Source: Sphingobacteriales bacterium UTBCD1 (lineage in GTDB: Bacteria; Bacteroidota; Bacteroidia; Chitinophagales; Chitinophagaceae). From it: DNA of 64,000 nucleotides. The DNA lies in the NCBI GenBank assembly GCA_002066995.1, contig MWTC01000038.1, positions 1 to 64,000 on the forward strand, read 5' to 3'. This document shows positions 1 through 8,882 of this stretch, in pieces. The notes beneath the pieces are model-generated. The model did not search any database, had not been told where the DNA came from, and worked only from the letters and a program-made list of their open reading frames with translations. Both the position numbers and the translations under genes were made by a program. Each line of letters opens with the position of its first letter. Position 1 is the stretch's first letter.

Positions 1-1
1 A

Positions 2-91
2 AAAATCGAGGAAAACAGGAAAAGCAATGTTCCTTTAAAATATCACAACTTCATTGACAAGGTGAATGAAAAAATTGCACAATTAAAATAG
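2..91 (+). CDS. C-terminal tail of an unidentified protein, cut by window start
   Basis: An open frame enters from the left edge and gives 29 residues ending ...VNEKIAQLK followed by TAG at 89-91. The composition (K, E, N, I) fits a real helical C-terminus, and the stop is followed by a non-coding stretch holding a dispersed repeat. No function can be inferred from so short a tail. Confidence 0.4.
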   Translation, partial: KIEENRKSNVPLKYHNFIDKVNEKIAQLK

Positions 92-154
92 CATTGCCCG
101 GCAATAACTGATTTTATTTCAGGCGGAACAAATCTCTCTATTTGAAAATCCCCA

Positions 155-230
155 CTCTTCGAAACTTCCAGTTTCGTAGGCCTGCCACATCGCTTAAAGC
201 TATACAATAATGATGTGAGGCAGGATGGTC
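155..230 (+). repeat. Dispersed modular hairpin repeat, copy 1 (modules B-C-D)
   Basis: Module B is a perfect 7-bp inverted repeat with a 3-nt loop (CGAAACT at 160-166, AGTTTCG at 170-176). It is followed by a degenerate module C (CGCTTAAAGC, 191-200) and a degenerate module D (GTGAGGCAGGATG, 215-227). The order and wording match the copies near 9.9, 13.7, 16.8, 22.7 and 24.4 kb. It lies between the end of the truncated first gene and the end of the convergent DUF5686 gene. Confidence 0.7.
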
Positions 231-325
231 CGAAAAGTTGAAAACCGTGTATGCTTTATTTGTACTGTATATCGGTTTTCCCATAACAGGCAGCAAAATA
301 AATTCACCATACGCAATTTCAAATT

Positions 326-2848
326 CTATAAAATCAAAGTTACTCCCAGGTAGATCCCTCCTTTCATGGCATAGGGATTATTCAGGTAATTCAGGCGACG
401 GTAATATTCAATGGATACAAGATGAAAAATGTTTTCGATCCCGGCGCTAACTTCCATAAAAGGAACTTTGCCGATGAGATTAAAATTCGATCCTTTATTG
501 TATTCAATATTTGCCTGCGTCATATCACCCCAGTAGCTGTTGAAAGAAAACCTTTCCCTCCATCCCAGTTTCCTGATAAAAGGTATTTTATCCAGTAAAG
601 CGCCTCCCAGGTAGAATCGAGTATGAAGGCTTACATACCTGTCAGCAGCAAACTCATAAGGAGACATCGTATTAAATTGATATTTGCTGGCTACATAATA
701 CTCATTCCCAGCAGGTATGTTCAGCAAAATATAAGGCAGTGTTCCGAATATTTTTCCTGTTTCAAGTTTATAATACAACATGCATTTGGGCGGCAGCGGC
801 AATCTCTGTTCGACAGAAGCGCTTATTTTATGAAATCCAAACTCTGCTTTTTTAAATTCGAATCCGTATGTATAATTAAGACTGAATATGGGATGAAAGG
901 ATGGCAGGGATGTTTTGTCATAATTTTCAACGATGAATTTTTCATCACGGGAATACCGGATCCGGAAAGAAGCTTCAGTGATAGGGAGCATTGATGAAAA
1001 GACGCTGTCATAAGGTTTATCCAATTCCGGATTTATCGGCCGGTATTTAAAATCAAAAATAGGGGTCAGTTCTTTATAGGCTAAAGCGGCTTTGGCACTC
1101 CAGCCCGGGGAAATATATTGTTCGTGTTTGAGCTGAATGTTTTTTATGTGAGTCCGGGCAAAGGGAATATTTTTCCGGAACATTGAATTGATCAGGTTAT
1201 CTTTATCCAGCTCGTCATCCTGCTCCGTCATAAAATCATAATCACTGCCATAAGTAAAAGTTGTTTTTGTCCAATGAGCGCTATTCCAGATATATTTCAG
1301 GCCAACCATACCTTTTAGCTTATGATCTTTCGTACCATAAGCGCCATACCCGAACAGGCTGGCTCTTTTGCTGATTCCCTGCATTGTCCAGAAGCCTACC
1401 CGTGTTCTCCATCCTTCAATCCTGTTGTTGCTGATAAAAGAAGAATATGGCCCGATACGGAGATATGTTCCGATATCCCACACTCCTGTCCCGGCAAAAG
1501 CAAGCAACTTTACATCTCTCCGGAACCGGTAATTCTCTTTCAGGGAATCCACCATCTTATAAATATTTTTTTCATGATCGGTTAAAGAATCAGAACGGTT
1601 CTTGGCCCAAAACTCACCAGGCTTATCCCAATTAGTCGTTTTTTCCTTGCGGACAAGATTAGCGACCACAGCCGACGGCGATTCAGTATTTAAATTCAAT
1701 TGGGAGGTTACGGTGGTATTTCTGAAAAGGAATTTAACTGAGTGACTGTTTTCAGGCACAGGGATGCCCAACAGGTCTAGCCCGCTTTCAAATTTCACTT
1801 CCGAAATGTACTTGTAAGGCATGAATACCATCCTGTCTCCGGCTGAGTCATATACCTGGTTGTAGTCTTCTGAATAATTGATGTTCCTGATGAAATTCAT
1901 GTTGGAAGTCTTACTCATGTTCATAGTCACAAAAGTAACTGCCAGTGTCGCCTTGTCTATCTGCAAATAACCGCTGAAGGCTTTTTCATACTCTCTTTTT
2001 GGTGTAAAACGAACCCCTTGTATCGTATCTCCGTTCACTATACTGGTATCTGCTTCATAAAAATTATAATAATTAAAGGCATGGGTATTGAGCGGACTTA
2101 CAAAAGTCTGATCGAAAATAGGAAGCCAGTCATCGTAGATATTAAAGTGAACATAAAATTTATCCAACTTGCCAAGTACTGCATCGGTTTTCAGTCCCAG
2201 GTTCTTTTTGGCAATAATATTTTCCTGGTTTATCCTGGGTGATACGGAATGATAAACATTGGCAATAGTTTCATCAAAATAAACAGGTAATTCTTTGTCG
2301 GCAACTGCATTACTGTCCAGTCCACCGTAAGTGCGCAACAACAAACTCTTCAACCCTGCACCATCCGCTTTCTGAAAATCAATATTATCTATATCCAGTT
2401 CATTTCTTGTATAGCGCTGGTAATTGAAACTCCTGAACCGTGACGGGTTATTATGATCTTTTTGTTCAATGACTTTTTGCATAAAAGATTTGCCGGGTTT
2501 TTTGGAAATATCAATGATAACAGTCTGAAGTTCTTCTGTTTTTACCTGCATATTAATTTTTAAATTCAGTAAATGATCTTTATTTAATGCAATGGTTACA
2601 GGAGTAAATCCGACACTTGTAATTTCCAGGCTGTCATACCATAGATCAGAATGTAAATGGAAAGATCCATCCATCCTGGAAAGCGTACTGATTTCGCTTC
2701 CTGGCAGGTGAATGGTGGCATTAGATAACGGTTTATTTGTTCCCGTTTCAGTAATCCTTCCTGTAATCCTGTATCCTGCCTGGCTTAATGCAATAGTGTA
2801 ATAGAAAGATAAAATTGCCGTAATAAAGATCCTGCTCATAAAATACAT
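326..2848 (-). CDS. DUF5686 family protein with N-terminal carboxypeptidase-regulatory-like domain
   Basis: 840 residues with an N-terminal signal peptide (hydrophobic run to about residue 22, ending near SQA). A carboxypeptidase-D-regulatory-like beta-sandwich follows at roughly residues 27-105 (ITGRITETGTNKPLSNATI). The long C-terminal part has the alternating aromatic pattern of the DUF5686 family common in Bacteroidota and is presumably an outer-membrane beta-barrel. A second in-frame ATG (2839) lies three codons in and could be the true start. The upstream gene on the same strand is separated by a terminator-like hairpin, so this gene may have its own transcript. The molecular function is not known; an outer-membrane or surface role is inferred from the signal and barrel-like sequence. 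Confidence 0.85.
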   Translation of the reverse strand: MYFMSRIFITAILSFYYTIALSQAGYRITGRITETGTNKPLSNATIHLPGSEISTLSRMDGSFHLHSDLWYDSLEITSVGFTPVTIALNKDHLLNLKINMQVKTEELQTVIIDISKKPGKSFMQKVIEQKDHNNPSRFRSFNYQRYTRNELDIDNIDFQKADGAGLKSLLLRTYGGLDSNAVADKELPVYFDETIANVYHSVSPRINQENIIAKKNLGLKTDAVLGKLDKFYVHFNIYDDWLPIFDQTFVSPLNTHAFNYYNFYEADTSIVNGDTIQGVRFTPKREYEKAFSGYLQIDKATLAVTFVTMNMSKTSNMNFIRNINYSEDYNQVYDSAGDRMVFMPYKYISEVKFESGLDLLGIPVPENSHSVKFLFRNTTVTSQLNLNTESPSAVVANLVRKEKTTNWDKPGEFWAKNRSDSLTDHEKNIYKMVDSLKENYRFRRDVKLLAFAGTGVWDIGTYLRIGPYSSFISNNRIEGWRTRVGFWTMQGISKRASLFGYGAYGTKDHKLKGMVGLKYIWNSAHWTKTTFTYGSDYDFMTEQDDELDKDNLINSMFRKNIPFARTHIKNIQLKHEQYISPGWSAKAALAYKELTPIFDFKYRPINPELDKPYDSVFSSMLPITEASFRIRYSRDEKFIVENYDKTSLPSFHPIFSLNYTYGFEFKKAEFGFHKISASVEQRLPLPPKCMLYYKLETGKIFGTLPYILLNIPAGNEYYVASKYQFNTMSPYEFAADRYVSLHTRFYLGGALLDKIPFIRKLGWRERFSFNSYWGDMTQANIEYNKGSNFNLIGKVPFMEVSAGIENIFHLVSIEYYRRLNYLNNPYAMKGGIYLGVTLIL

Positions 2849-2852
2849 TTTA

Positions 2853-2884
2853 TAAAAAAGACCGGCTACAAAACTGCAGCCGGT
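2853..2884 (-). terminator. Rho-independent terminator-like hairpin
   Basis: Perfect 7-bp inverted repeat ACCGGCT (2861-2867) / AGCCGGT (2878-2884). Read on the minus strand it is followed at once by a U-rich run (A run at 2854-2859 on the plus strand). It sits between the DUF4382 gene and the DUF5686 gene, only a few bases before the latter's start codon, so it should end or attenuate the upstream transcript. Confidence 0.65.
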
Positions 2885-2923
2885 GTTGGACTTAAATCAA
2901 ACCCTATCTTGAATCGTCTCTTT

Positions 2924-3832
2924 TTATTTGTGTAGTACTACGGTTGATAGTTTTGTCTCCTTGCCGGCCTGTACCTGAACGTTGGCTACCAGGGTATCTT
3001 TATAAGGCAGTGTGGCTTTATACAAAACACTGTATGTACCAGGTTTCATTCCTTTGATTTTAAATTCTCCGTCATCATCTCCTTCGGGAATTGCATAAGC
3101 GGTATCGGTAGTATTGAATGCCATTACCATTGCTTTGGCATCTGCCGGCTGCACTTTGCCCTCGATCCTGCCACTCGTTTCATCACAGTATGATTTTACT
3201 TCGGGATTGAAACAATAGACCCCGTTTTCCAACTCAACTGACTTGCCGACATTAATATCGAGACGGATCCGTTTCTGGCCACTGGGCAAAGTCTCGACCG
3301 ATTGAGAAGGAATTTTTACATAAACATACTTTTCATTTTCACAGATGGACAACGGGTAATGATGCGTGCTGTCCGTCCACACTTCGTTATTAGTGCCGAG
3401 TGTGATTCTTAACTTATAAATTTTCCCGTTGCTTACAAAACCGTTGGCAATTAAAGTGTCTTTCCCGTTTTTCAACTGAAGCAGATCATATACCCGCGGC
3501 GTCACACTCAGCGTGTCCCATTTACCAAAGTCATCGTTATCCTGGTCCTGGTGCTCGCCATCGTTATCACTATCGCCTTCGTGGTCATTGTTATAATATT
3601 CATCATCATGATTGGCCTGGCCGGTGTCCACTTTAACTTCAATATAGCGGATGTCAATTAGAAGTTTGGAAAGATTCAGCACCGGGTCATCATTCAGGAA
3701 AACCTGAACGCTCTGCTTTCCAGGCGGCGCAATCAAATTTGTGGATGATTCTTTGCGGCAGGAAATATAAATAATGCTGATAACGGCAATAAACAGGCTT
3801 GCAACGAAAACTAATTTAGGTGTTTTCATCAT
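2924..3832 (-). CDS. DUF4382 domain lipoprotein
   Basis: 302 residues. The N-terminus is a lipoprotein signal with Cys25 in an IYISC lipobox-like context, so the mature protein should be a lipid-anchored envelope protein. Residues about 35-215 match the DUF4382 pattern (VQVFLNDDP near the start and a central YDLLQLKNG stretch). The C-terminal 75 residues look like a small beta-sandwich (IEGKVQPADAK, GEFKIKGMKPGTY) of the carboxypeptidase-regulatory type. An unusual Asp/Asn/Glu-rich insertion of about 30 residues lies near residues 75-105. It is divergent from the ECF sigma gene at 4098. Confidence 0.8.
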   Translation of the reverse strand: MMKTPKLVFVASLFIAVISIIYISCRKESSTNLIAPPGKQSVQVFLNDDPVLNLSKLLIDIRYIEVKVDTGQANHDDEYYNNDHEGDSDNDGEHQDQDNDDFGKWDTLSVTPRVYDLLQLKNGKDTLIANGFVSNGKIYKLRITLGTNNEVWTDSTHHYPLSICENEKYVYVKIPSQSVETLPSGQKRIRLDINVGKSVELENGVYCFNPEVKSYCDETSGRIEGKVQPADAKAMVMAFNTTDTAYAIPEGDDDGEFKIKGMKPGTYSVLYKATLPYKDTLVANVQVQAGKETKLSTVVLHK

Positions 3833-4097
3833 AAACGGTTTTAGATTAAAAATTTGTTTCAGTATAAATAGATATCACATGACGGAGTAAAGGTTGGGTT
3901 GTTCTGATTTTAAAAAATATGAGCGCAACCGATTGCCGCTTTAGATAGCAGAATCCTTTAACATTTCATGTATAATTATTTTTTCATATTTCGTCTTAAT
4001 TTTGCCGGCATAACGCCAACTTCCTGAAATTTTTCCCGTGAATTTGTGAGTCAAACCAACCCTTACTCACAGTTTGTATATCTCTATATAGGTATTA

Positions 4098-4670
4098 ATG
4101 ACAAGTTCGAAAGATACACTGCCTGAAAAACTACAACCGCTGTTATGGAGTTGCCGTTCGGGCGACAGATTATCGCAGGCAAGGTTATATAATCTGTTTG
4201 CCGATAAGATGATGAATGTATGTTTATGGTACAGCCGTAACAGGGAAGAAGCGGAAGAGGTTTTACAGGATGGCTTTATCAGGGTCTTTACATATCTCCA
4301 TAAATATAAGGGAGAAGGTTCTTTTGAAGGATGGATGAGGAGGATCATGGTCAACACTGCTCTTTCAAGGTACCGGAATAAATCAGCCCGGATCTATGTA
4401 GTATCAGAATTTAATGCAGAAATGCATGATGTGACCGTAGAGGCTGTTTTTACAGCAAACTATGATGAGAAAAGGCTTTTGCTAATGGTACAGAATTTAC
4501 CTCCTTCGTACCGTATGGTTTTTAATCTTCATGTCTTTGAAGGATATAGCCATCCTGAAATAGCAAAAGCGCTGAGGATCTCGGTAGGAACTTCAAAGAG
4601 CAACCTGTCAGATGCCCGGAGAATTTTGCAGGCTGCACTGAATAAAGAAATTGGGAAAACCGCTTTATAA
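4098..4670 (+). CDS. ECF-type RNA polymerase sigma factor
   Basis: 190 residues with the two-domain layout of extracytoplasmic-function sigma factors. Region 2 lies at roughly 25-95 (EAEEVLQDGFIRVFTYLHKY, then SFEGWMRRIMVNTALSRYR). Region 4, a helix-turn-helix, lies at about 125-185 (LPPSYRMVFNLHVFEGYSHPEIA). It directs core RNA polymerase to a dedicated promoter set. The next gene begins 15 bp downstream on the same strand and encodes a membrane-anchored protein, an arrangement frequent in Bacteroidota where the second gene is presumed to control the sigma factor. Confidence 0.92.
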   Translation: MTSSKDTLPEKLQPLLWSCRSGDRLSQARLYNLFADKMMNVCLWYSRNREEAEEVLQDGFIRVFTYLHKYKGEGSFEGWMRRIMVNTALSRYRNKSARIYVVSEFNAEMHDVTVEAVFTANYDEKRLLLMVQNLPPSYRMVFNLHVFEGYSHPEIAKALRISVGTSKSNLSDARRILQAALNKEIGKTAL

Positions 4671-4685
4671 AAATAAATTTATTGA

Positions 4686-6332
4686 ATGAACGAAAATCTA
4701 CATAATAATTTTGACGACTTATTTAAAAAAGCTCAGGATCGTTTGAAGGAGAAAGCTCCTGACGGACTTTGGGATCAATTGCAGGACCGGCTTGATGAAC
4801 TGAATTATAAAAAACGCAAAAGAAGAATTTTCTGGTGGAAAATAGCCGCAGCAACAATTATTGTAGCAATAAGCGGTACCATCATTCTTAAATCGGGTTG
4901 GTTATCCGGCAATAATAAATTTCAGCAACCCGTATCATCAGACCGGCACGAGATTAAAAATGCTTACAGGGATTCTTCTAAGCCTGAAGAAGCAAATTCT
5001 ACCCGGGCTGAACAATTATTAAAAAAGGATAGCCAAAATCAAAATATTGTAACTGCCGCCGATAGTATTGCAGAAGTCACTAATGAATCTATAAAAGGAA
5101 ACAAAAAGCCCGTCACTACTGTGGCCAATAACGGAATTACGAAGAACCTCACATCCGGTAGTATGAAAAACCATTCTTACCGGGAAAAAATCAATGGAAC
5201 AATAAAGGATAATTCAATTGCTGACTCAAAGTCTCCTTCGGTCATTTCAAAAAACTCAAATAAAAAAATCAGAAAGCCTGCGCAGACTGAAATTTCCCCC
5301 CTTACCGGTAAAGCCATTGTAAAAAAGAATAAAAAGGCCGGTAATGACCTGTTTATTCAGAATGAAAAATCACCGGAAAAGAATTTATCTTCTTCAAACC
5401 AAACTAAAAACCCAATACCCGGTGACAGAAATAAAAATCAAACAGAGCCGGTTTCTCTCAATACCGGGGCCGTCAGTAACTTTTCCGGGAAAAAGAATGC
5501 AGTTGAGCTGCTTCAATCTTCAAACAGTCCTGTTAATTCTTTGAGTGTGCAATTAGCCGGAAGAATGAACGGTGAATACCCCACTGCCCTGCCGGCAGTA
5601 AATTCATTCCGCGGATCTAAATCATTGTTTAAACCTTACTGGTATATAACGCCCTTTTATTCACTTCATCATGCAGATTACCGTATTGGGAAAAACCTGA
5701 CCAGTGACATAAACGAAAATGATGAATATGAACTTTCTTACTCTGCAGGTATTTTTGCCGGCCGGCAACTAACAAAGAGATGGGGAATAAAAACAGGATT
5801 ATTTTATTCAAAAATCGAAGTTTTAATCTCACCGCATCCAATCTATGCTTCAAAACAGCCGGATGGTGATGTGGCTTATAAATACGATACATACACAGGT
5901 TACGGATTTATCAAACCAGACTTTGGGCTTCCCCCTTCCCTTGGAGACAGTCTGAATACAGAAGAGTCTGAACATAACCTGCATATAATTTCAATACCTG
6001 TTACCGCTACATACAAGATCGGTGTAAAGAAATTTTCCATTTCTCCCTCGTTAGGATTTTCAACAAATTTTATTGCTGGGGCGAAATTGAAAACAGAAGT
6101 TTCGGATGCATTGAATTCAGAAATGGTGATCATCAAAAACCTGGAAGGCATGAGAAGAATTTTCTTCGGGCTGATTGCAGATGCAAGTATTAATTATGAA
6201 ATCAGTCCACGCATTTCTGCAACGATTCTGCCGTCTTTCAGATATGCCCTTACTCCTATAACCCAAAGCCCTGATGTAAAAACATACCCGTACAGCTTAG
6301 GCATCGGGGGAGGTTTGACGTTTAAATTTTAA
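4686..6332 (+). CDS. Membrane-anchored protein with C-terminal outer-membrane-barrel-like domain; putative partner of the ECF sigma factor
   Basis: 548 residues. Residues 1-47 are charged and helical (FDDLFKKAQDRLKEKAPDG...), with a basic KKRKRR just before one hydrophobic segment at about 48-68. A low-complexity K/N/S-rich linker spans roughly 70-310. The last 230 residues (from FKPYWYITPFYS) alternate polar and aromatic residues and end in a terminal Phe, like small porin-type barrels. The short N-terminal helical part next to the membrane and the position straight after a sigma gene suggest an anti-sigma-like role. This is inferred: no canonical zinc-binding anti-sigma motif is visible. 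Confidence 0.7.
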   Translation: MNENLHNNFDDLFKKAQDRLKEKAPDGLWDQLQDRLDELNYKKRKRRIFWWKIAAATIIVAISGTIILKSGWLSGNNKFQQPVSSDRHEIKNAYRDSSKPEEANSTRAEQLLKKDSQNQNIVTAADSIAEVTNESIKGNKKPVTTVANNGITKNLTSGSMKNHSYREKINGTIKDNSIADSKSPSVISKNSNKKIRKPAQTEISPLTGKAIVKKNKKAGNDLFIQNEKSPEKNLSSSNQTKNPIPGDRNKNQTEPVSLNTGAVSNFSGKKNAVELLQSSNSPVNSLSVQLAGRMNGEYPTALPAVNSFRGSKSLFKPYWYITPFYSLHHADYRIGKNLTSDINENDEYELSYSAGIFAGRQLTKRWGIKTGLFYSKIEVLISPHPIYASKQPDGDVAYKYDTYTGYGFIKPDFGLPPSLGDSLNTEESEHNLHIISIPVTATYKIGVKKFSISPSLGFSTNFIAGAKLKTEVSDALNSEMVIIKNLEGMRRIFFGLIADASINYEISPRISATILPSFRYALTPITQSPDVKTYPYSLGIGGGLTFKF

Positions 6333-6443
6333 AAGACCGTATTCGCAGCCTGTAAAAATTCAACCGGTGCAGGCCAACAGGCTTTCTATGCTTATTTGTG
6401 AATGATTGCTAAGTAAATAAACCAGTTAATAAAAACTATCAAT

Positions 6444-6887
6444 ATGAAACAAAAAATCATCCTTTTTTTTACAGCCACCATGTTTGGCGCTCTTTTGTAT
6501 GGTCAAAAAAGTCAAAACAGCCTTAAGCCCAAACCGGAAATCCCTGCGGTGGTAAAAGAATCCTTTTCAATAGAATTTCCCGGTGCTATTGCCAGGTGGG
6601 ATAAGGAGGGCGATCAATATGAAGCAAACTTCAGGTATAAAGGAAAGGTCATGAGCGCCCTGTTTGAAGCGGACGGCAATATGACGGAAAGTGAAGTATC
6701 AATTAAGATCAGTGAATTACCTTCTCCTGTCTTGCTTTATGTGAAAGAACACTACAAAGGAGCTAAGATCAAAGAAGCGGCAAAGATTACAAAGTCAAAC
6801 GGTGAAATAAATTATGAAGCGGAAGTCAGAGGTTTGGACGTGCTGTTTGATGAGCAGGGAAAATTTATCAGGGAAGCTAAAGACTGA
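6444..6887 (+). CDS. Secreted PepSY-like (DUF2874-type) protein
   Basis: 147 residues with a signal peptide (hydrophobic run to about residue 19, LLYGQ). The mature part contains two PepSY-like repeats: PAVVKESFSIEFPGAIARW... with ...YEANFRYKGKVMSALFEADG, and LYVKEHYKGAKIKEAAKI... with ...NYEAEVRGLDVLFDEQG. This matches the periplasmic BLIP/PepSY-like family of Bacteroidota. The biochemical role is not established. It lies about 110 bp after the sigma/barrel pair on the same strand and may belong to the same regulon. Confidence 0.75.
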   Translation: MKQKIILFFTATMFGALLYGQKSQNSLKPKPEIPAVVKESFSIEFPGAIARWDKEGDQYEANFRYKGKVMSALFEADGNMTESEVSIKISELPSPVLLYVKEHYKGAKIKEAAKITKSNGEINYEAEVRGLDVLFDEQGKFIREAKD

Positions 6888-7046
6888 TCATTTATATCCT
6901 GGGTAGTTTTTAAATATTCTACCGCCTTTCAATCTTCATGTGGAGGGTATAAGATATGATTTGAGTTAATTAGTTTTTATTTATTTCCAAAATCATATTA
7001 ATTTTTAATTATACTTGATGTATCTTGGTATCTAATGTTTTAGGCT

Positions 7047-7892
7047 ATGGAACCTGTTAGCGCAGTAATAATCACATTAAATGAAGAGCATAATCTACTC
7101 AGCTCTTTGCCCAAGCTCAGCTGGTGTGATGAAATAATCATTGTAGATAGCGGGAGCAGCGACAGCACCCTGGATATCTGCAAGAGTTTCGGGTGTAAAA
7201 TCTTTCACAGGCAGTTTGATGGATACGGCACTCAAAAACAATATGCAGTATCCATAGCAAGAAATGACTGGGTACTTTGCCTGGATGCAGATGAAGTGAT
7301 GAGTGATGCATTGGTGGACGAGATCAGAAAAGAAATGCAGGCGCCCCTAGCCGAAGGGTATCTTATCCCAATGACCTTTGTATTCCTTGGGAAAAAATTT
7401 CATTATGGCAAAGAAGGCTGGCGTTATTTTATGCGGCTTTACAATAAAAAGTCGGGCAGTTTTAACGATAACAAAGTACATGAGAAGATCGAATTGAACG
7501 GGAGCACCCGGAAACTCTGTAATAATATTTATCATTATAGTTACCACAGCCTGAACCAGTACTTTGATAAATTCAACCGGTACTCTACCTATGGTGCGGA
7601 GATGGCCTTTCAAAGAGGTAAAAGAAAATCACTCTTTGCAGTTGTCACGGCAATTCCCTTCAATTTTTTAAAATACTATTTTATAGAGTTGAATTTTCTG
7701 AACGGGCTCAGTGGATTCTATTGGTCGGTATTAAATGCGTTTTATCATTTTGCAAAGTATATCAAGATCCGTGAACTGCACCAGCAACAACGGGAAGTGC
7801 AGAAAAATGAAATTAAGTTCAATTCCCGCTTTATCGGCTCTGTAGAAAAAATATCCTCCGCTGAAAAATCCTGTATGCCGGATTTAAAATAA
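7047..7892 (+). CDS. Glycosyltransferase family 2 (WaaE/KdtX-like)
   Basis: 281 residues. A GT-A fold starts at once (SAVIITLNEEHNLLSSL), followed by the nucleotide-binding VDSGSSDSTLDIC stretch and the metal-binding DADE motif near residue 78. The C-terminal third is hydrophobic and aromatic (FLKYYFIELNFLNG) and probably associates with the membrane. This layout is typical of inverting GT2 enzymes that add sugars to lipopolysaccharide core or related glycans. It ends 9 bp before a polysaccharide deacetylase, so the two are probably co-transcribed in surface glycan synthesis. The donor and acceptor sugars cannot be read from the sequence. Confidence 0.88.
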   Translation: MEPVSAVIITLNEEHNLLSSLPKLSWCDEIIIVDSGSSDSTLDICKSFGCKIFHRQFDGYGTQKQYAVSIARNDWVLCLDADEVMSDALVDEIRKEMQAPLAEGYLIPMTFVFLGKKFHYGKEGWRYFMRLYNKKSGSFNDNKVHEKIELNGSTRKLCNNIYHYSYHSLNQYFDKFNRYSTYGAEMAFQRGKRKSLFAVVTAIPFNFLKYYFIELNFLNGLSGFYWSVLNAFYHFAKYIKIRELHQQQREVQKNEIKFNSRFIGSVEKISSAEKSCMPDLK

Positions 7893-7901
7893 TCAAATTG
7901 T

Positions 7902-8618
7902 ATGCGCTTACCCGTCCTGATGTATCATAATGTTTCCGGGAATGATGATCCTGACAGATTAAATATTTCACCTGAGATTTTGGAATTGCATTTCAGGTTT
8001 CTCTCCGAAAAGGGATTTACAGCCATTTCGGCTCAGGATCTGCTGCGCTATGAACCCGGGAGGAATCCTTTGCCAGAAAAATCTGTTCTCATAACTTTTG
8101 ATGATGGCTACAGGTCCCAGTTTACCAATGCATATCCCCTGCTGATAAAATATAACCTGAAAGCAATTATTTTTTTATCCCCGGGTTTACTCCGCACAGA
8201 AAAAGAAAATTCTCTTTCTGATTATTTACACCTGGATGAAGTCCTTTCTATGAAGCCTGACACTGTGGAATTTGGCTTTCACGGAATGGAGCATGATAAC
8301 TATGAAGAGATATCGTTGCCGGCAATCTTAAGAGATATCGAAAGCTTACAATATTATTTTGACCTGCATCACATCCCCTGTCAATCATGCCTTGCCTATC
8401 CTTTCGGTGCATTTCCGCGTAATAACAACGAGAGAAGAATGATTCTTTTCAAAATATTTGAAAGAAAAGGAATCAGGCTTGCCTTTCGTATCGGGAACCG
8501 CATCAATAAGCTTCCTTTGAAAAACAAATACCTCGTTCAACGCATTGATATACGGGGAAACGACCCGCTATGGAAATTTAAATGGATGATCCGCTTTGGA
8601 AGAAAATGGTTGCCGTAG
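7902..8618 (+). CDS. Polysaccharide deacetylase (NodB homology domain)
   Basis: 238 residues without a signal peptide. The NodB metal and base motifs are present: ITFDDGYRS near residue 64 (catalytic and metal Asp) and FHGMEHDNY near residue 126, where two His of an HxxxH pattern would hold the metal. YPFGAFPRN near residue 166 fits the usual YP-x-G motif 3. The enzyme would remove N- or O-acetyl groups from a glycan. The lack of a secretion signal suggests a cytoplasmic lipid-linked or nucleotide-sugar intermediate as substrate. It is in a tight operon with the preceding GT2 gene. Confidence 0.88.
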   Translation: MRLPVLMYHNVSGNDDPDRLNISPEILELHFRFLSEKGFTAISAQDLLRYEPGRNPLPEKSVLITFDDGYRSQFTNAYPLLIKYNLKAIIFLSPGLLRTEKENSLSDYLHLDEVLSMKPDTVEFGFHGMEHDNYEEISLPAILRDIESLQYYFDLHHIPCQSCLAYPFGAFPRNNNERRMILFKIFERKGIRLAFRIGNRINKLPLKNKYLVQRIDIRGNDPLWKFKWMIRFGRKWLP

Positions 8619-8708
8619 TAAAAGGCATTTCAAAAACATTGGCGTTTTATTTGCCAATCATAAGTCATCCAATTAAAGCTACGCATGTTACCAATGGTTT
8701 AGCACATG

Positions 8709-8736
8709 GTGCAGGGCAGGATGCCTCGCATAGCTG
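8709..8736 (+). repeat. Dispersed hairpin repeat, copy 2 (module D only)
   Basis: Solo module D: GCAGGGCA (8711-8718), loop GGA, TGCCTCGC (8722-8729), then ATAGCTG as in the full copies. The stem contains one G-T pair and one A-C mismatch. It lies between the deacetylase gene and the convergent GT25 gene, about 90 bp after the deacetylase stop. Confidence 0.6.
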
Positions 8737-8882
8737 GGTATTACCGGCTGCAGAAACTTAAGCATTTTGCCTTTCAGGGCATCTGGATATTTTTAATAAA
8801 TGAACATTTTATATCTAACGAACGTCTCAGTACTCATTTAATGAAGATATATCATCCGTATAAATATCATTTTTTAAGTGGA

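Noticed and set aside
6336..6400. Terminator after the barrel protein gene
   Set aside because: AGCCTGT / ACAGGCT can pair but the loop is over 20 bases and no T run follows, so support is too weak.
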